A stretch of DNA of 64,000 nucleotides. Origin: Nitrosospira multiformis. Lineage in GTDB: Bacteria; Pseudomonadota; Gammaproteobacteria; Burkholderiales; Nitrosomonadaceae. Positions 31,913-41,910 of this stretch are shown here, piece by piece. Within the stretch, counting starts at the first letter, position 1; every line of letters begins with the position of its first letter. The position numbers were made by a program, and so were the translations under genes. The notes beneath the pieces are model-generated. The model was not told the DNA's origin and searched no databases. It worked only from the letters and a program-made list of their open reading frames with translations. The stretch is from positions 155,586 through 219,585 of the forward strand of contig JAFKJB010000012.1 of NCBI GenBank assembly GCA_017306155.1. The letters run 5' to 3'.

Positions 31913-32443
31913 ATGCTCACCTTGAACACCAGGATAAGCACCGCGGACAAGATTTCCGCGCAGCTCGTGTTACCGTACGAGTTGCGTGAGAACAGCCGCC
32001 TGCGCACTGCGCTTGCCTCGGGAGAGGAAGTGGCCATCTTCACGCCGCGGGGTACAGTGCTGCGGAACAACGATTTGCTCACCGGTGATGACGGGCGTGT
32101 GGTGCAGATCGTTGCTGCCCAGGAATCCACCTACCGCATCACGTGTGCAAACCCGCATGACTTGCTGCGTTGTGCCTTCCATCTGGGTAACCGCCATACT
32201 CAGACCCAGGTGGGGGAAGGGTTTCTGCGCATCGTCCGTGACAACGTGCTGAAGGAAATGCTGGAGGGACTTGGGGCAACAGTCATGGAGGAAGATGCAC
32301 AGTTCGAGCCGGAGGCGGGGGCCTATAGCAGCGGAGGACACCACCATCATGGGGAGTCGGGCCAGGGGCATGCTCATGGCCCCCTTGCTCCAATCCCTGT
32401 GCACCAGAAGATCCATCGTCCCTCCGACATTCCTTCCCGGTAA
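31913..32443 (+). CDS. ureE: Urease nickel metallochaperone UreE
   Basis: Delivers nickel to the UreDFG complex. From the ATG at 31913 it has 176 residues. The peptide-binding N-domain has REN-RLRTALASGEEV and FTPRGTVLRNNDLL. The metal-binding C-domain includes FHLGNRHTQTQVGEGFLRI with the central nickel His. A His-rich tail (GGHHHHGESGQGHAHG) gives extra nickel-binding capacity, as in Klebsiella UreE. A TTG at 31907 is also in frame. Nine bases separate it from ureC. Confidence 0.95.
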   Translation: MLTLNTRISTADKISAQLVLPYELRENSRLRTALASGEEVAIFTPRGTVLRNNDLLTGDDGRVVQIVAAQESTYRITCANPHDLLRCAFHLGNRHTQTQVGEGFLRIVRDNVLKEMLEGLGATVMEEDAQFEPEAGAYSSGGHHHHGESGQGHAHGPLAPIPVHQKIHRPSDIPSR

Positions 32444-32445
32444 TA

Positions 32446-33126
32446 ATGAAAGAATCCCGCGCGCTGCTGGCCCTGTTGCACCTTGCCAGTCCTTCGCTTC
32501 CGATCGGGGCTTATACGTATTCCCAAGGGTTGGAATCGGCCATTGAGCAAGGATTGGTTCGAGATGAAACCTCCGCACGCGAATGGCTCGTTGAAATGCT
32601 GGGAATTTTTACGGATTTCGAGTTGCCGATTCTGCGACGTCTGTTGAAGGCCTTTTCGGAGCGGGATGAGGCTGCGGTAAGCTTCTGGACGGAATGCTTC
32701 GTTGCTTCCCGCGAGACCTCGGAGTTTCGTGCCGAAACGGTACAGATGGGGTATTCACTGGCAAAGTTGGTCATCGATCTCAAGCTCGGGGATGATTCGA
32801 TGCGGGCAATCCTGGAAAACCAACAGGCGATTCCGCTCCCCACGGCATTTGCATGTGCTGCCGAAGCGTTGGGCATCCCGCACGAAGAGAGCTTGCTGGG
32901 AATGCTGTTTTCAATGGCCGAGAATCAGGTGCTGGCCTGTGTCAAATCGGTTCCGCTTGGCCAGCTTTCGGGGCAGCGGTTGCTATTGTCCCTGCATCCT
33001 GTCATTGAGGCCTGCTCGATTCGCGCAAGCCAGCTTACGGATGATGAGTTGTCGAGCTGGGCTCCCGGTTTATCGCTGCTGTCGATGCAGCACGAGGTGC
33101 AATACAGCCGCATCTATCGATCATAG
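32446..33126 (+). CDS. ureF: Urease accessory protein UreF
   Basis: All-helical partner of UreD and UreG that regulates the GTPase during nickel insertion. The 226 residues show the family blocks [52 protein letters not shown] and the C-terminal [13 protein letters not shown]. Begins 2 bases after the ureE stop, so cotranslation is likely. Confidence 0.96.
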   Translation: MKESRALLALLHLASPSLPIGAYTYSQGLESAIEQGLVRDETSAREWLVEMLGIFTDFELPILRRLLKAFSERDEAAVSFWTECFVASRETSEFRAETVQMGYSLAKLVIDLKLGDDSMRAILENQQAIPLPTAFACAAEALGIPHEESLLGMLFSMAENQVLACVKSVPLGQLSGQRLLLSLHPVIEACSIRASQLTDDELSSWAPGLSLLSMQHEVQYSRIYRS

Positions 33127-33146
33127 TTCTTGATGGGAACAGAAAA

Positions 33147-33788
33147 ATGAACAAACAACCTAATCCTCTTCGTGTCGGAATCGGCGGTCCCGTCGGTTCC
33201 GGAAAAACCGCCTTATGCGAAGCGCTCAGCAAGAGAATGCGCGATCATTATGAAATGGCTGTCATCACCAATGACATCTATACCAGGGAAGATATGGAAA
33301 TTCTTCTGCGTGCCAATGCGCTGCCCCCGGAGCGTCTGATGGGCGTGGAAACGGGGGGATGTCCCCATACGGCCATCAGGGAGGATGCTTCCATCAATCT
33401 CGAGGCCGTTGCGCGCATGACTGCCGACTTCCCGGAACTCGATCTCATTCTGATTGAATCGGGTGGCGACAATCTTGCTTCCACCTTCAGTCCCGAACTT
33501 TCCGATCTGACGATCTATGTCATAGACGTGGCCGGGGGCGAAAAAGTGCCGCGCAAGGGCGGACCCGGTATTACCCGCGCCGCATTACTCATCATCAACA
33601 AGATCGATCTAGCTCCCTACGTGGGAGCGAATCTCGAGGTCATGGCGCGTGATGCCAAGAAAATGCGTGGTGAACGGCCCTTCGTGTTCACCAACCTGCA
33701 TACGGGAGAAGGAGTCGACCAGGTAATCGACTTCATCGTGAAGCAGGGACTGCTGGATGAGGTCCGGTCGCGGCAGCACCACGCTTGA
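33147..33788 (+). CDS. ureG: Urease accessory GTPase UreG
   Basis: SIMIBI-class GTPase that powers nickel transfer to urease. The 213 residues have the P-loop [17 protein letters not shown], the metal-binding CPH motif in [14 protein letters not shown] context ([19 protein letters not shown]), the guanine-specificity motif [13 protein letters not shown] and [17 protein letters not shown]. Last accessory gene; the urea channel follows after 76 bases. Confidence 0.97.
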   Translation: MNKQPNPLRVGIGGPVGSGKTALCEALSKRMRDHYEMAVITNDIYTREDMEILLRANALPPERLMGVETGGCPHTAIREDASINLEAVARMTADFPELDLILIESGGDNLASTFSPELSDLTIYVIDVAGGEKVPRKGGPGITRAALLIINKIDLAPYVGANLEVMARDAKKMRGERPFVFTNLHTGEGVDQVIDFIVKQGLLDEVRSRQHHA

Positions 33789-33864
33789 TTTCCTTTTCCG
33801 GCAGCTTGGCAAAAGCGCGCTACTGCATCTTTCATACATAGTTTTGTAAGGGTTTCCACATATC

Positions 33865-34830
33865 ATGGACTGGGCATCCCGAGTCGATAGCGCGTTCCCC
33901 CAACCCCTGCGGGTGATTCTGAGAGGGGTTGGACAGGTTTTTTTCTGCTGTAACGCAGTAACCGGACTCATTTTTCTGATAGCGCTCTTTATCGGCGGCG
34001 TGGCTGCCGGGGCAGCGGCAACCGCAGGAGTGGTCACGAGTACGGTGACTGCCCGTGTGCTGGGATTCTCGGAAAAGGATATCGACGCGGGCCTGTATGG
34101 TTTCAATGGAACACTGGTAGGTCCCTGCCTGTTCCTGTTTCTGGAGCATTCTCCACAGCTATGGCTATATGTCATCCTCGCATCGATATTATCGAGCATC
34201 GTGCTGGCTGCTCTCATGCGAATCCTTCGCCCCTATCAGGTTCCAGCCTCGACCGCGCCGTTTGTCCTGACCTCGTGGATGTTCCTGGTCGCGGTCTATG
34301 GTTTTGAAAGCTTCACCCGCAGTCCCGTTTTGCCGGCTGCCGGTATTCCTGCTGCTGTTCCCGGTGCGAGCGGCCTCTCCATCGAAAACTGGCCTGTCGC
34401 GCTGTTCAAGGGGGTGGGCGAAGTCATGTTCGCGGACAGCGTGACAGTCGGTATTCTGTTTCTGGTCGGCATCGCCATTGTTTCCCTGCGCGGCGCCCTG
34501 ATGGCAATAAGTGGGGCCTTTGTCGGGATCATCTTTCCGACCCTTCTGAACGCAAACCTGAATGCGATCGAAATGGGCCTGTACGCATTCAATCCGGTTT
34601 TGACGATGATGGCCATTGGCTGGGTGTTTCTCAAACCCAGCGGGAAAAGTGCCGCTCTCGCCGTGCTGGCAGGCGTGATGACAGTTGTATGCCAGGCAGG
34701 TCTTGCCAGTTTCCTTACCCCCATAGGCCTGCCGACTCTCACGTTTCCATTTGTTCTGGTCATGTGGATGTTCCTGTTCGCCGCGGGAATGTCGAAATAC
34801 TGGGTCGACCCGGATGCTGAAGAAGGGTGA
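33865..34830 (+). CDS. Urea transporter (UT family channel)
   Basis: Inner-membrane urea channel of the UT/Yut family. The 321 residues form two homologous halves with about ten membrane segments. The repeated selectivity motifs are visible: GLYGFNGTLVGPCLF in the first half and GLYAFNPVLTMMAIGWV in the second, and the paired STAPFVLTSWMF and TFPFVLVMWMFLF loops. It lies just downstream of ureG on the same strand and probably serves urea entry for urease. Together with the urease operon and the upstream porin it completes a route from outside to enzyme. Confidence 0.92.
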   Translation: MDWASRVDSAFPQPLRVILRGVGQVFFCCNAVTGLIFLIALFIGGVAAGAAATAGVVTSTVTARVLGFSEKDIDAGLYGFNGTLVGPCLFLFLEHSPQLWLYVILASILSSIVLAALMRILRPYQVPASTAPFVLTSWMFLVAVYGFESFTRSPVLPAAGIPAAVPGASGLSIENWPVALFKGVGEVMFADSVTVGILFLVGIAIVSLRGALMAISGAFVGIIFPTLLNANLNAIEMGLYAFNPVLTMMAIGWVFLKPSGKSAALAVLAGVMTVVCQAGLASFLTPIGLPTLTFPFVLVMWMFLFAAGMSKYWVDPDAEEG

Positions 34831-34975
34831 GTAGGGGTCAGCAGGGGGCTTATGGGTGCATCCAGGCTGAAATGGCCGAAATAAAATCAGCTAACGTTTG
34901 CTATTCATCCTTTTTATGAATGTTACTGGAGCCGTCATGCTGCTGCTTGCTATTGCCCTTCACCCATTTATTGCC

Positions 34976-35473
34976 TCAGTATGAAACCGTTCCATCAATT
35001 TCAATTTTCCCTTTCCCGGTCGCGATATCCTGATCTCCTTTCAATTCCGCAATTCCCTTTGCCCCGCGAAAACGTCCTGTTCCGCCGGTTATTTCAAATT
35101 TAGCATCTGTCAGTTTGTATCTGGATTGATCATCGGCCGGTACGAATGCGCCTTTGTAGCCGCCGGTAACAGTATCACCGTTTGCCGCTGTCAGGGTGAA
35201 TGCGCCTTCAAAAATAAAATGATCCTCCATGGGAGTAATGCAATCATCGGCCTTGAGCGAAACCTTACCCATATGGGTGCTTTTGCCGATACCTGTAGTG
35301 GTGCCGCCGAATTTGGAAGGACAATCCGCCCTGAATCCAGGCTGTTCATGGGTTTCTACGCTTGCCTTGAGCGGTTTGCTGGTTGCATCGGCCAGCAACA
35401 CTGTCGGCAGCATGAGGATTGCGGGCACGATTGCAGAAATGATGTTGCGTGTTAAAGCTTGAAAAATTACCAC
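34976..35473 (-). CDS. Exported protein of unknown function, probable small beta-barrel
   Basis: 165 residues with a signal peptide (about 1-28, SAIVPAILMLPTVLLADA). The rest alternates polar and hydrophobic residues and has GGTGRFRGAKGIAELKGDQD near the C-terminus, ending IEIDGTVSY. The G-GxGRF-GA-G pattern resembles dirigent/allene-oxide-cyclase-like barrels, in which that block is common, but I cannot name a family securely. Single gene on the minus strand, convergent with the urea transporter. Confidence 0.65.
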   Translation of the reverse strand: MVIFQALTRNIISAIVPAILMLPTVLLADATSKPLKASVETHEQPGFRADCPSKFGGTTTGIGKSTHMGKVSLKADDCITPMEDHFIFEGAFTLTAANGDTVTGGYKGAFVPADDQSRYKLTDAKFEITGGTGRFRGAKGIAELKGDQDIATGKGKIEIDGTVSY

Positions 35474-35897
35474 AAGTCATACTCCTTCCTGATAAATATT
35501 GAAAACAATCATCCAAATGGAACCGGCAGGGCTCCTGCATCCTTCAAACAAGAAAGAAAAATTTCTGCTGCGTGTTGTCAATGCGGTTCGTTGATATGCG
35601 CCCTTCGAAAGGTTGTAATTGATGCACAGGGCTTTGCGGATGCGTGGAAAGCAACACTGGTTCATTCAAGGGGGTTTCAACCTGCTGGCGGGACATGTTG
35701 AGGAGCAACGATGTGCTTCTCTTCCATTGCCATTGGAGTCATAAAAAGAACGTACATAGACATGGTAAACGGTGGTTTTTTCCGCCATTCGCCTTCGGTA
35801 TTCGAATTGTCAAGGGCAGTGACCCATGGAATGGGCAGTAGACGGAAATTGTGGTATCGGGCTTGAAACACATGCTGGCCATTTTATTCCGAAGGCA
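35474..35897. other. Gene-free stretch
   Basis: About 420 bases between the exported protein gene and the amino acid permease gene. Short open frames exist on both strands, but none has a ribosome site, signal or recognisable motif. No strong repeat seen. Confidence 0.5.
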
Positions 35898-37343
35898 CTA
35901 ATTCGCCTGCTGTTTTCCAAGATGGCTATGCTTGCGGGCATACGCGAAATAGATAATCAGGCCGATACCGGACCATGCAAGGAACAGTCGGATTGTCTCC
36001 CACCCCAGGCTCACGAACAGCAGGCCGCAGCCGCTCATGGCCAAGGGACCCACCATCCACAGCATGGGGGTCTTGAAAGGCCGATGGAGATCGGGTGAGC
36101 GGCGTCGCAGGACCATCACGCCCAGGGCGACCATGAAGAAGGCGAAGAGCGTCCCGGAATTGGATATATCGGCCAGCATGCCTACCGGGAACATGGCAGC
36201 GAACAGCGCGACGGCTGTCCCGGTGACCAGGGTGACAATATGGGGAGTGTGAAAGCGTTTGTGTACATGAGAAAAAATACCGGGCATCAATCCGTCATGA
36301 GACATGGTGAAAAGGACGCGGGTTTGTCCATAGAGCATCATGAGCACGACGGAGGGCAGTGCGACAATTGCCGCCGAAGCCACCCAGTTGCCTATGGTTG
36401 GGTAACCGACCTCGCGCAGCACAAACGCCAGTGGTTCTTTGGAGAGGGACAAGTCACCTCCTGGCTGGGCTCCCACTGCTCCCACCGCGGCGTAGGCGAC
36501 GACAAGATAAATGAGGGTGCAAATCGTCAATGAAGCTATCAATCCTATCGGCACATTACGGTTCGGGTTGCTCGTTTCTTCGGCTGCGGTCGAAACGGCA
36601 TCGAATCCGACATAGGCAAAGAAGATGGAGGCAGCGGCACCCAGGATTCCCACGCCTGAAAGCGGCGTGCCCCATCCATTGGGCAGCATGGGTTGGAAGT
36701 TTATGGAATTTACTGCCGGCAGGGCGAGAACGATAAATGCGGTAAGTGCGATAATTTTTATGATAACCAGAACTGCGGTAAACCTCGCGCTTTTTGTCGT
36801 GCCCATGACCAGCAGCACGGTGACGAACAACGACACCAGAAATGCCAGCAGGTTGAATCCTCCTGCCGATGTTGTGCCATCCAGCCCGACAATCATGTCC
36901 GCCGGTCCTGCCGTCAGCGCCAGCGGCAGCCCGTAGCCTATTTCATGCAGGAACCCGTTGATATAACCGGACCAGCCGACGGCTACCGCCGCTGCTGCGA
37001 TAGCATACTCCAGAATCAGCGCCCAACCGACCATCCATGCGGCAAGTTCCCCGAATATCGCATAAGAATAGGTATAGGCGGATCCTGCCACTGGTACGAT
37101 GGCGGCAATTTCGGAATAGACGAGGGCGGCCAACGCGCAGACAAATCCGGCTATGAGGAAGGAAAACATCATGCCCGGACCTGCCTTGTCCGCGGCAACC
37201 GAAGTCAATACAAAGATGCCGGTGCCGATGACGGCGCCGATTCCCAGCATGGTCAGATCAAATGCGCCAAGCTGTCGTTTGAGCCCTCGGGTTTCAGCCG
37301 ATTCCAGGATGTGATCCACAGGTTTGACGCGCTCAAACAGCAC
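35898..37343 (-). CDS. APC-family amino acid permease
   Basis: Inner-membrane amino acid/cation symporter or exchanger of the APC superfamily, CAT-like branch. About 481 residues with 12-14 membrane segments. The substrate-binding GIGAVIGTGIFVLTS in the first segment and SEIAAIVPVAGSAYTYSYAI are hallmarks. I chose GTG at 37343 because GGAGG lies 6 bases upstream and the protein then begins VLFERVKPVDHILESAE, like the family; an in-frame ATG at 37403 would add 20 residues. Substrate unknown. Downstream of norD on the same strand, 207 bases away, so a link to the nor operon is not implied. Confidence 0.88.
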   Translation of the reverse strand: MLFERVKPVDHILESAETRGLKRQLGAFDLTMLGIGAVIGTGIFVLTSVAADKAGPGMMFSFLIAGFVCALAALVYSEIAAIVPVAGSAYTYSYAIFGELAAWMVGWALILEYAIAAAAVAVGWSGYINGFLHEIGYGLPLALTAGPADMIVGLDGTTSAGGFNLLAFLVSLFVTVLLVMGTTKSARFTAVLVIIKIIALTAFIVLALPAVNSINFQPMLPNGWGTPLSGVGILGAAASIFFAYVGFDAVSTAAEETSNPNRNVPIGLIASLTICTLIYLVVAYAAVGAVGAQPGGDLSLSKEPLAFVLREVGYPTIGNWVASAAIVALPSVVLMMLYGQTRVLFTMSHDGLMPGIFSHVHKRFHTPHIVTLVTGTAVALFAAMFPVGMLADISNSGTLFAFFMVALGVMVLRRRSPDLHRPFKTPMLWMVGPLAMSGCGLLFVSLGWETIRLFLAWSGIGLIIYFAYARKHSHLGKQQAN

Positions 37344-37550
37344 AATGCCCCTCCAGTAATAAACGCAAAGGATTTCAGTTGGATTTTGACCGGGTTCGCT
37401 CAAGCTCGGCGGTTACGGGCAAGATCGTTATTTTAAACCAGCAGGCCGCTGCAAACCAAAATGCTGTGGGGAAAGCGGCTTGAATGAGGAAGAATTATCG
37501 CCGGAATGCACGGGGTGGCGGTAATTCGTGGATCGGCAGAGGAGCGAAGC

Positions 37551-39581
37551 TCATCGACTGATCAGTCTCCTGAGCACGTCCGCCAGGACAACAGGGAGCG
37601 TTTCCGCCTGCTGCAATATAGCATAGTGCCGCGCGCCAAACACCCGGGCAAGATATTGGGGCGCGTGCCGGTCGACGGTAATGCAGAACGGATGAATGGC
37701 CTGGAGGCGGGCTTCAGCCACGGCTTGACGCATGTCTTCCACGCCGTAGCGACCCTCGTAGTGATCGACATCATTAGGTTTTCCGTCCGACAGCAGGATA
37801 AGCAGGCGATACCGGGCGCTGGTGGCAGTGAGCAGGCTGGTGGTATGGCGAATCGCAGCTCCCGCACGCGTGTAGAGCTGCGGTTCCAGTGCTGCAATGC
37901 GGCGCTGGACAAGTATCCGGTCGTTCTCTTCAAAATTCTTCAAAGGCCATAATGAGACGTTTCGGGCGCTTTCTCCCGAAAAGGCATAAATGCAGAAAGG
38001 ATCACCCAGTTTGGTCAGTGCCAGATAAACGAGCAGCAGCGCTTCCTTTTCTACGTCGATGATGCGCAACTCGTGGGAAACCCATCCATCCGTCGAGCCA
38101 CTGATATCGATCAGCAATGCAACGGCAATGTCGCGCCGGGCCGCTTTTACTGATTGATACAAGCGATCCTGCGGGGGCAAGCCCGCTTGCCGTTCCGCGA
38201 AGGCATTCACGCAGGCGTTGATATCGATCTCCTCTCCTTCCGATTGGCGGTGGTAGCGAATCCGCCGCGGTCGCAGCCCTTCAAGTCGAAGCTGAACCTG
38301 CCGCAGCAGAGCGGGGCGTCTTGCCACCACGGACTCCGCCCAGACGGCATCTCCCAGCAATGGCGGTTGAAGCCGAACGATGGCACCCTCCTTGTGATAG
38401 CGGGAAACGCGGCAATCCCATTCCGGGTAGGCAATGCCGTGCGCCGCTCCCTTGCCGGGGAGGACGAGCGCCGTCCGCTGATCGAGAGGATCATCTGCGA
38501 GCAGGAACTCGCGCACCGTTTTCGAAGATGAGATGAGCTGCGCTTCCGGCAGTTCGGACAGGGAATCCGCCAGATCGCCGGCATCGGCATTGTCGTCACG
38601 GTCAGCCGGCCGCTGCAGGCCCGCAGGGTCTTCGACGTGCTGTTGCGGATCATCATTCTGCACCATCCACATCCCTTGCGTCTCGTCATCCTCATCGGGA
38701 GCTTTTTTCCGTACTTGCGGGCGACGGAAAAGATTGGCGCTGCGCTGCGGGTTTGCGGACGGCGGCGCCATATCCCGGAGCGTGTCCTCGTATCGAAGGG
38801 GTTGATTTCCGGGGGAGAGCGGGAGCATCTTACCCCACCACAGATCCTTGGCGCATCCTCGATAGCGAACCGCTGCCCCTCCTGCTCGGGTCGAGATCTT
38901 CATGCTCATCTCCGCCGCCCAACCAAGCGAATCTTCGGGCTTCAGCGCAAGAGCAAGCGGAGGTGGAATGACATCCGGACCAGCCTTGAGTACGCGACAA
39001 TAAAGTTCCTCCACCGCCTGCTCGACCGCATTCAGAAGGGCAGGCTGGGGTCGCTGCGGCAGCATCGCGCGGCGCAAGGCCGCAAGATCATGGCGCAGTC
39101 CGGCAAAATGAAGGGCAAGGGCATGATCCGCGGTGGCCGCTTCGCTCAACTGAAAAAGATCAAGTGTCAATGCATCAGCGGGCACCATTTGTTGTGCCCG
39201 TCGTCGGGCACGCTCGGCTTGCTGCAGGGCGAGCAGCCGAAAGAAATGGTGTGGAGAAAGCGCGCTCCGTTCGTCCGGATCGAGTTGCATGGGCAGGAAA
39301 ATGGCGGCGCCATCGTTCGCCGGCAACGGGCGGGTTTCGATCAGGTATCGCGGGATGCGGCCAAACAGGCGGGATAGCGCCGATGGCGGCGGCGGAGGCT
39401 GGGCGATCCGCAGCGATACAGCGTGCCCGTGAACGGCCGACAGGAGAAATTCCAGGCGCTGGCGGTACGCGGACAGCGTGCAGGCATTATCCGACACGTT
39501 GTTGTCATGGTTCCACAGACGGGACACGAAAGCAGTTGCCCGGTGGGCGGCATCGATAATGAGCCCTTCAGGTTCGGCCAT
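37551..39581 (-). CDS. norD: Nitric oxide reductase activation protein NorD (VWA domain)
   Basis: Cytoplasmic von Willebrand A protein that works with the AAA+ ATPase NorQ to activate nitric oxide reductase, probably in insertion of the non-heme iron. The 676 residues end in a VWA domain with MIDAS motif LLIDISGSTDGW and the later residues TRAGAAIRH and LLSDGKPNDVDHYEG. A long acidic, low-complexity linker (DEDDETQGMW... ADRDDNADAGD region) lies in the middle. CbbO of RuBisCO operons is closely related, but position after norCBQ supports NorD. Confidence 0.9.
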   Translation of the reverse strand: MAEPEGLIIDAAHRATAFVSRLWNHDNNVSDNACTLSAYRQRLEFLLSAVHGHAVSLRIAQPPPPPSALSRLFGRIPRYLIETRPLPANDGAAIFLPMQLDPDERSALSPHHFFRLLALQQAERARRRAQQMVPADALTLDLFQLSEAATADHALALHFAGLRHDLAALRRAMLPQRPQPALLNAVEQAVEELYCRVLKAGPDVIPPPLALALKPEDSLGWAAEMSMKISTRAGGAAVRYRGCAKDLWWGKMLPLSPGNQPLRYEDTLRDMAPPSANPQRSANLFRRPQVRKKAPDEDDETQGMWMVQNDDPQQHVEDPAGLQRPADRDDNADAGDLADSLSELPEAQLISSSKTVREFLLADDPLDQRTALVLPGKGAAHGIAYPEWDCRVSRYHKEGAIVRLQPPLLGDAVWAESVVARRPALLRQVQLRLEGLRPRRIRYHRQSEGEEIDINACVNAFAERQAGLPPQDRLYQSVKAARRDIAVALLIDISGSTDGWVSHELRIIDVEKEALLLVYLALTKLGDPFCIYAFSGESARNVSLWPLKNFEENDRILVQRRIAALEPQLYTRAGAAIRHTTSLLTATSARYRLLILLSDGKPNDVDHYEGRYGVEDMRQAVAEARLQAIHPFCITVDRHAPQYLARVFGARHYAILQQAETLPVVLADVLRRLISR

Positions 39582-39653
39582 GCGGAAACAGCGCCCGAAA
39601 AAGGATATAAAAAAGAATGGAGGTTCGCCCGAGAGGGTTTGACCAAGGAGTAT

Positions 39654-40499
39654 TCAATCCACCAGCGTTGCGTCGACCAAGTCACGCATCGCGGCCACGA
39701 GGGCAGGATCATCGGACAGTGGAGACACAAGCGCGACATGGCAGGCCAGCCGCGGCGCAATTCCGTTGGCGATAAGGCGGGCTGTTGCCACCAGCAAGCG
39801 TGTGCTGGGCACTTCGGCAAGGCCACGATCTGCCAGACTGCGAATGCGTCCGGCCAGCGCCACGAGATCATGCGCCACACCGGGTTCCGTGCCGCTTTCG
39901 TGGATGACGATCTCAGCTTCCCGTTCAGGAGGTGGAAAGTCGAAATCAAGCGCGACAAAGCGTTGACGCGTGCTCGGCTTGAGATCCTTGGTTACATGCT
40001 GATAACCGGGATTGTACGAAATCACGACCTGAAAACCTGGAGTGGCCTCAATCAGTTCGCCGGTTTTGTCGACGGGGAGAACACGCCGATAGTCCGTCAA
40101 AGGGTGGATAACGACGACCGCATCCTGTCGCGCTTCAACCACTTCATCGAGATAGCAGATTGCGCCAGTGCGAACGGCGCGCGTAAGCGGACCGTCCTGC
40201 CATACGGTGGCGTTGTCGCGTATCAGAAAGCGGCCCACGAGATCAGCCGCAGTCAGATCATCGTGACAGGATACGATGATGAGGGGGCGCTTCAGGCGCC
40301 AGGCCATGTGCTCGACGAAACGTGTTTTTCCACAGCCTGTCGGCCCTTTCAGCATGACGGCGAGGTGGCGCCGATGGCATTGCGTAAAAATGCTTATCTC
40401 ATCGCCGAAAGGGAGATAATAAGGCTCTTCGGCCTGCGGGTGCGTTACGTCCCGGCGCGTATTTTCTAAAGCGGCGAGCTTGATTAACGGATCCTCCAT
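39654..40499 (-). CDS. norQ: AAA+ ATPase NorQ (MoxR/CbbQ family)
   Basis: ATPase partner of NorD in maturation of nitric oxide reductase. The 281 residues carry the N-terminal EEPYYLPFGDEISIF typical of NorQ/CbbQ, Walker A KGPTGCGKTRFVEHMAW, Walker B GAICYLDEVVEARQD, sensor 1 VISYNPGYQ and the arginine-finger region PSTRQRFVALDFDFP. Located between norB (11 bases) and norD (72 bases) in the same orientation. Confidence 0.93.
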   Translation of the reverse strand: MEDPLIKLAALENTRRDVTHPQAEEPYYLPFGDEISIFTQCHRRHLAVMLKGPTGCGKTRFVEHMAWRLKRPLIIVSCHDDLTAADLVGRFLIRDNATVWQDGPLTRAVRTGAICYLDEVVEARQDAVVVIHPLTDYRRVLPVDKTGELIEATPGFQVVISYNPGYQHVTKDLKPSTRQRFVALDFDFPPPEREAEIVIHESGTEPGVAHDLVALAGRIRSLADRGLAEVPSTRLLVATARLIANGIAPRLACHVALVSPLSDDPALVAAMRDLVDATLVD

Positions 40500-40510
40500 T
40501 ATTGCGCAAT

Positions 40511-41902
40511 CTATCCGCTGCCAGCGGAACTGGCATGACCGGCGGGAGCAAGATCGGGTGCGGATGTGCTGGAATCAATTGTCGCGGCGGACCTGGGCAC
40601 GGTTCTGAAAAAATTCCAGATGAACAGGGCTGCTCCGGTTGCAAACACTGATGCGGTGGCGATCAGCATCAGGAAATGCACCTGCAGCTTCAGTTGCGTA
40701 TCGAGGTAGCCCAGGCCGAGGATTCGCTCCAGGTAAACCTGCCCGATGCCAGCCGTGCCGAAGGAGAGCGTCATGCCGAACATTCCCATCACCTGCATCC
40801 AGAAAGCCCAGTAGCCAAGACTGTTTCCTTCCACTTTACGATCATTGGTGAGGTGGGGCAGGGTATAGCTGATCATGGCCATCACTGTCATGGCATAGGC
40901 GCCATAGAACGCCCCATGGCCATGCATGGCGGTGATGAGCGTGCCATGCGTCCATTTGTTGACGCTCGGCCAGGTATGTGCGAGTCCGAGCAGACCGGCC
41001 CCGAATACGGTAAACACCGCGCTGCCGATAGTCCAGTGAACGGCCAGTGAGTTGGGGTGGGAAAACCCGGCGCGACGCATGGCAAAGTATGCATACATTG
41101 CCATGCCGAGGAGTGCCATTGGTTCCAGGGCGCTGAAGAAACCGCCGATCGGCAGCCAGTAATGCGGTACGCCTACCCAGTAGTAGTGATGCGCGGTGCC
41201 CAGGATACCGGCCATGAAAACCAGGCCGACGATCACGTACAGCCATTTTTCCATGACTTCCCGGTCGGCGCCGGACAGCCGGATCAGCAGATACGCGAGC
41301 AACCCGCCTTGTATCATCTCCCATACGCCTTCCACCCACAGGTGGATCGTCCACCAGCGATAGAAGATGCTGACAGTATAATTTTCATATTCGATCAGGG
41401 CCGGCAGATATAGCACCGCCGCAAGCCCCAGACCTGCTACCAGCACACCCTCGGTAACGGTCCAGCGTCCTGCCCGCTTGATTGTCATGAGGATGTTATA
41501 CAGGAACATGAGCATGACGATGACAATCACGATCTTCAGCGGAAACGGTTGCTCTAGCATTTTGTTGCCGGCGGTCCAGCCGAACATATAACCGACAATC
41601 GCTGTCACTCCCATCAGTGTCCAGGTAACAAGCTGGATATAGGCCAGTTTGACGCTGTAAATTTCGCTGCGTGATTCCTCCGGCACCACGTAGTAGGTCG
41701 CACCCATGAAACCCGTAAGCACCCAGACAATCAGAAGATTGGTATGAATGGCCTTGGTTTTGTCGAAAGGAAGGAAATCCAGAAGCGGATCGGGCCCCAG
41801 GTACTTGCTCGCAGTGAGCAACCCGAATACCAGTTGCAGGCCGAACAGGCACATGGCGATGGCGAAATACCAGTATGCGATCGACTGTGAGCGGTAGCGC
41901 AT
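40511..41902 (-). CDS. norB: Nitric oxide reductase large subunit NorB (cNOR)
   Basis: Catalytic membrane subunit that reduces two NO to N2O. Twelve predicted membrane segments in 463 residues. Heme ligands are visible: H53 in AIHTNLL, and H327 and H329 in MHGHGAFYG. The non-heme iron site is complete: H187, H238 and H239 (GTAHHYYW) and glutamate E191. E195 and E260 (SALEPMALLG), important in cNOR, are also kept. The quinol-oxidising N-terminal extension of qNOR is absent, so electrons come through NorC. Follows norC by 8 bases. Confidence 0.96.
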   Translation of the reverse strand: MRYRSQSIAYWYFAIAMCLFGLQLVFGLLTASKYLGPDPLLDFLPFDKTKAIHTNLLIVWVLTGFMGATYYVVPEESRSEIYSVKLAYIQLVTWTLMGVTAIVGYMFGWTAGNKMLEQPFPLKIVIVIVMLMFLYNILMTIKRAGRWTVTEGVLVAGLGLAAVLYLPALIEYENYTVSIFYRWWTIHLWVEGVWEMIQGGLLAYLLIRLSGADREVMEKWLYVIVGLVFMAGILGTAHHYYWVGVPHYWLPIGGFFSALEPMALLGMAMYAYFAMRRAGFSHPNSLAVHWTIGSAVFTVFGAGLLGLAHTWPSVNKWTHGTLITAMHGHGAFYGAYAMTVMAMISYTLPHLTNDRKVEGNSLGYWAFWMQVMGMFGMTLSFGTAGIGQVYLERILGLGYLDTQLKLQVHFLMLIATASVFATGAALFIWNFFRTVPRSAATIDSSTSAPDLAPAGHASSAGSG

Positions 41903-41910
41903 GGCGTCTC

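Noticed and set aside
36693-39377. Long plus-strand frames opposite the APC permease and norD (36693-37436, 38637-39377)
   Set aside because: Both are antisense to well-supported genes and lack motifs.
37551-40499. norQD read as cbbQO (RuBisCO activation genes)
   Set aside because: The families are close, but norB and norC lie directly upstream in the same direction and no RuBisCO genes are present.
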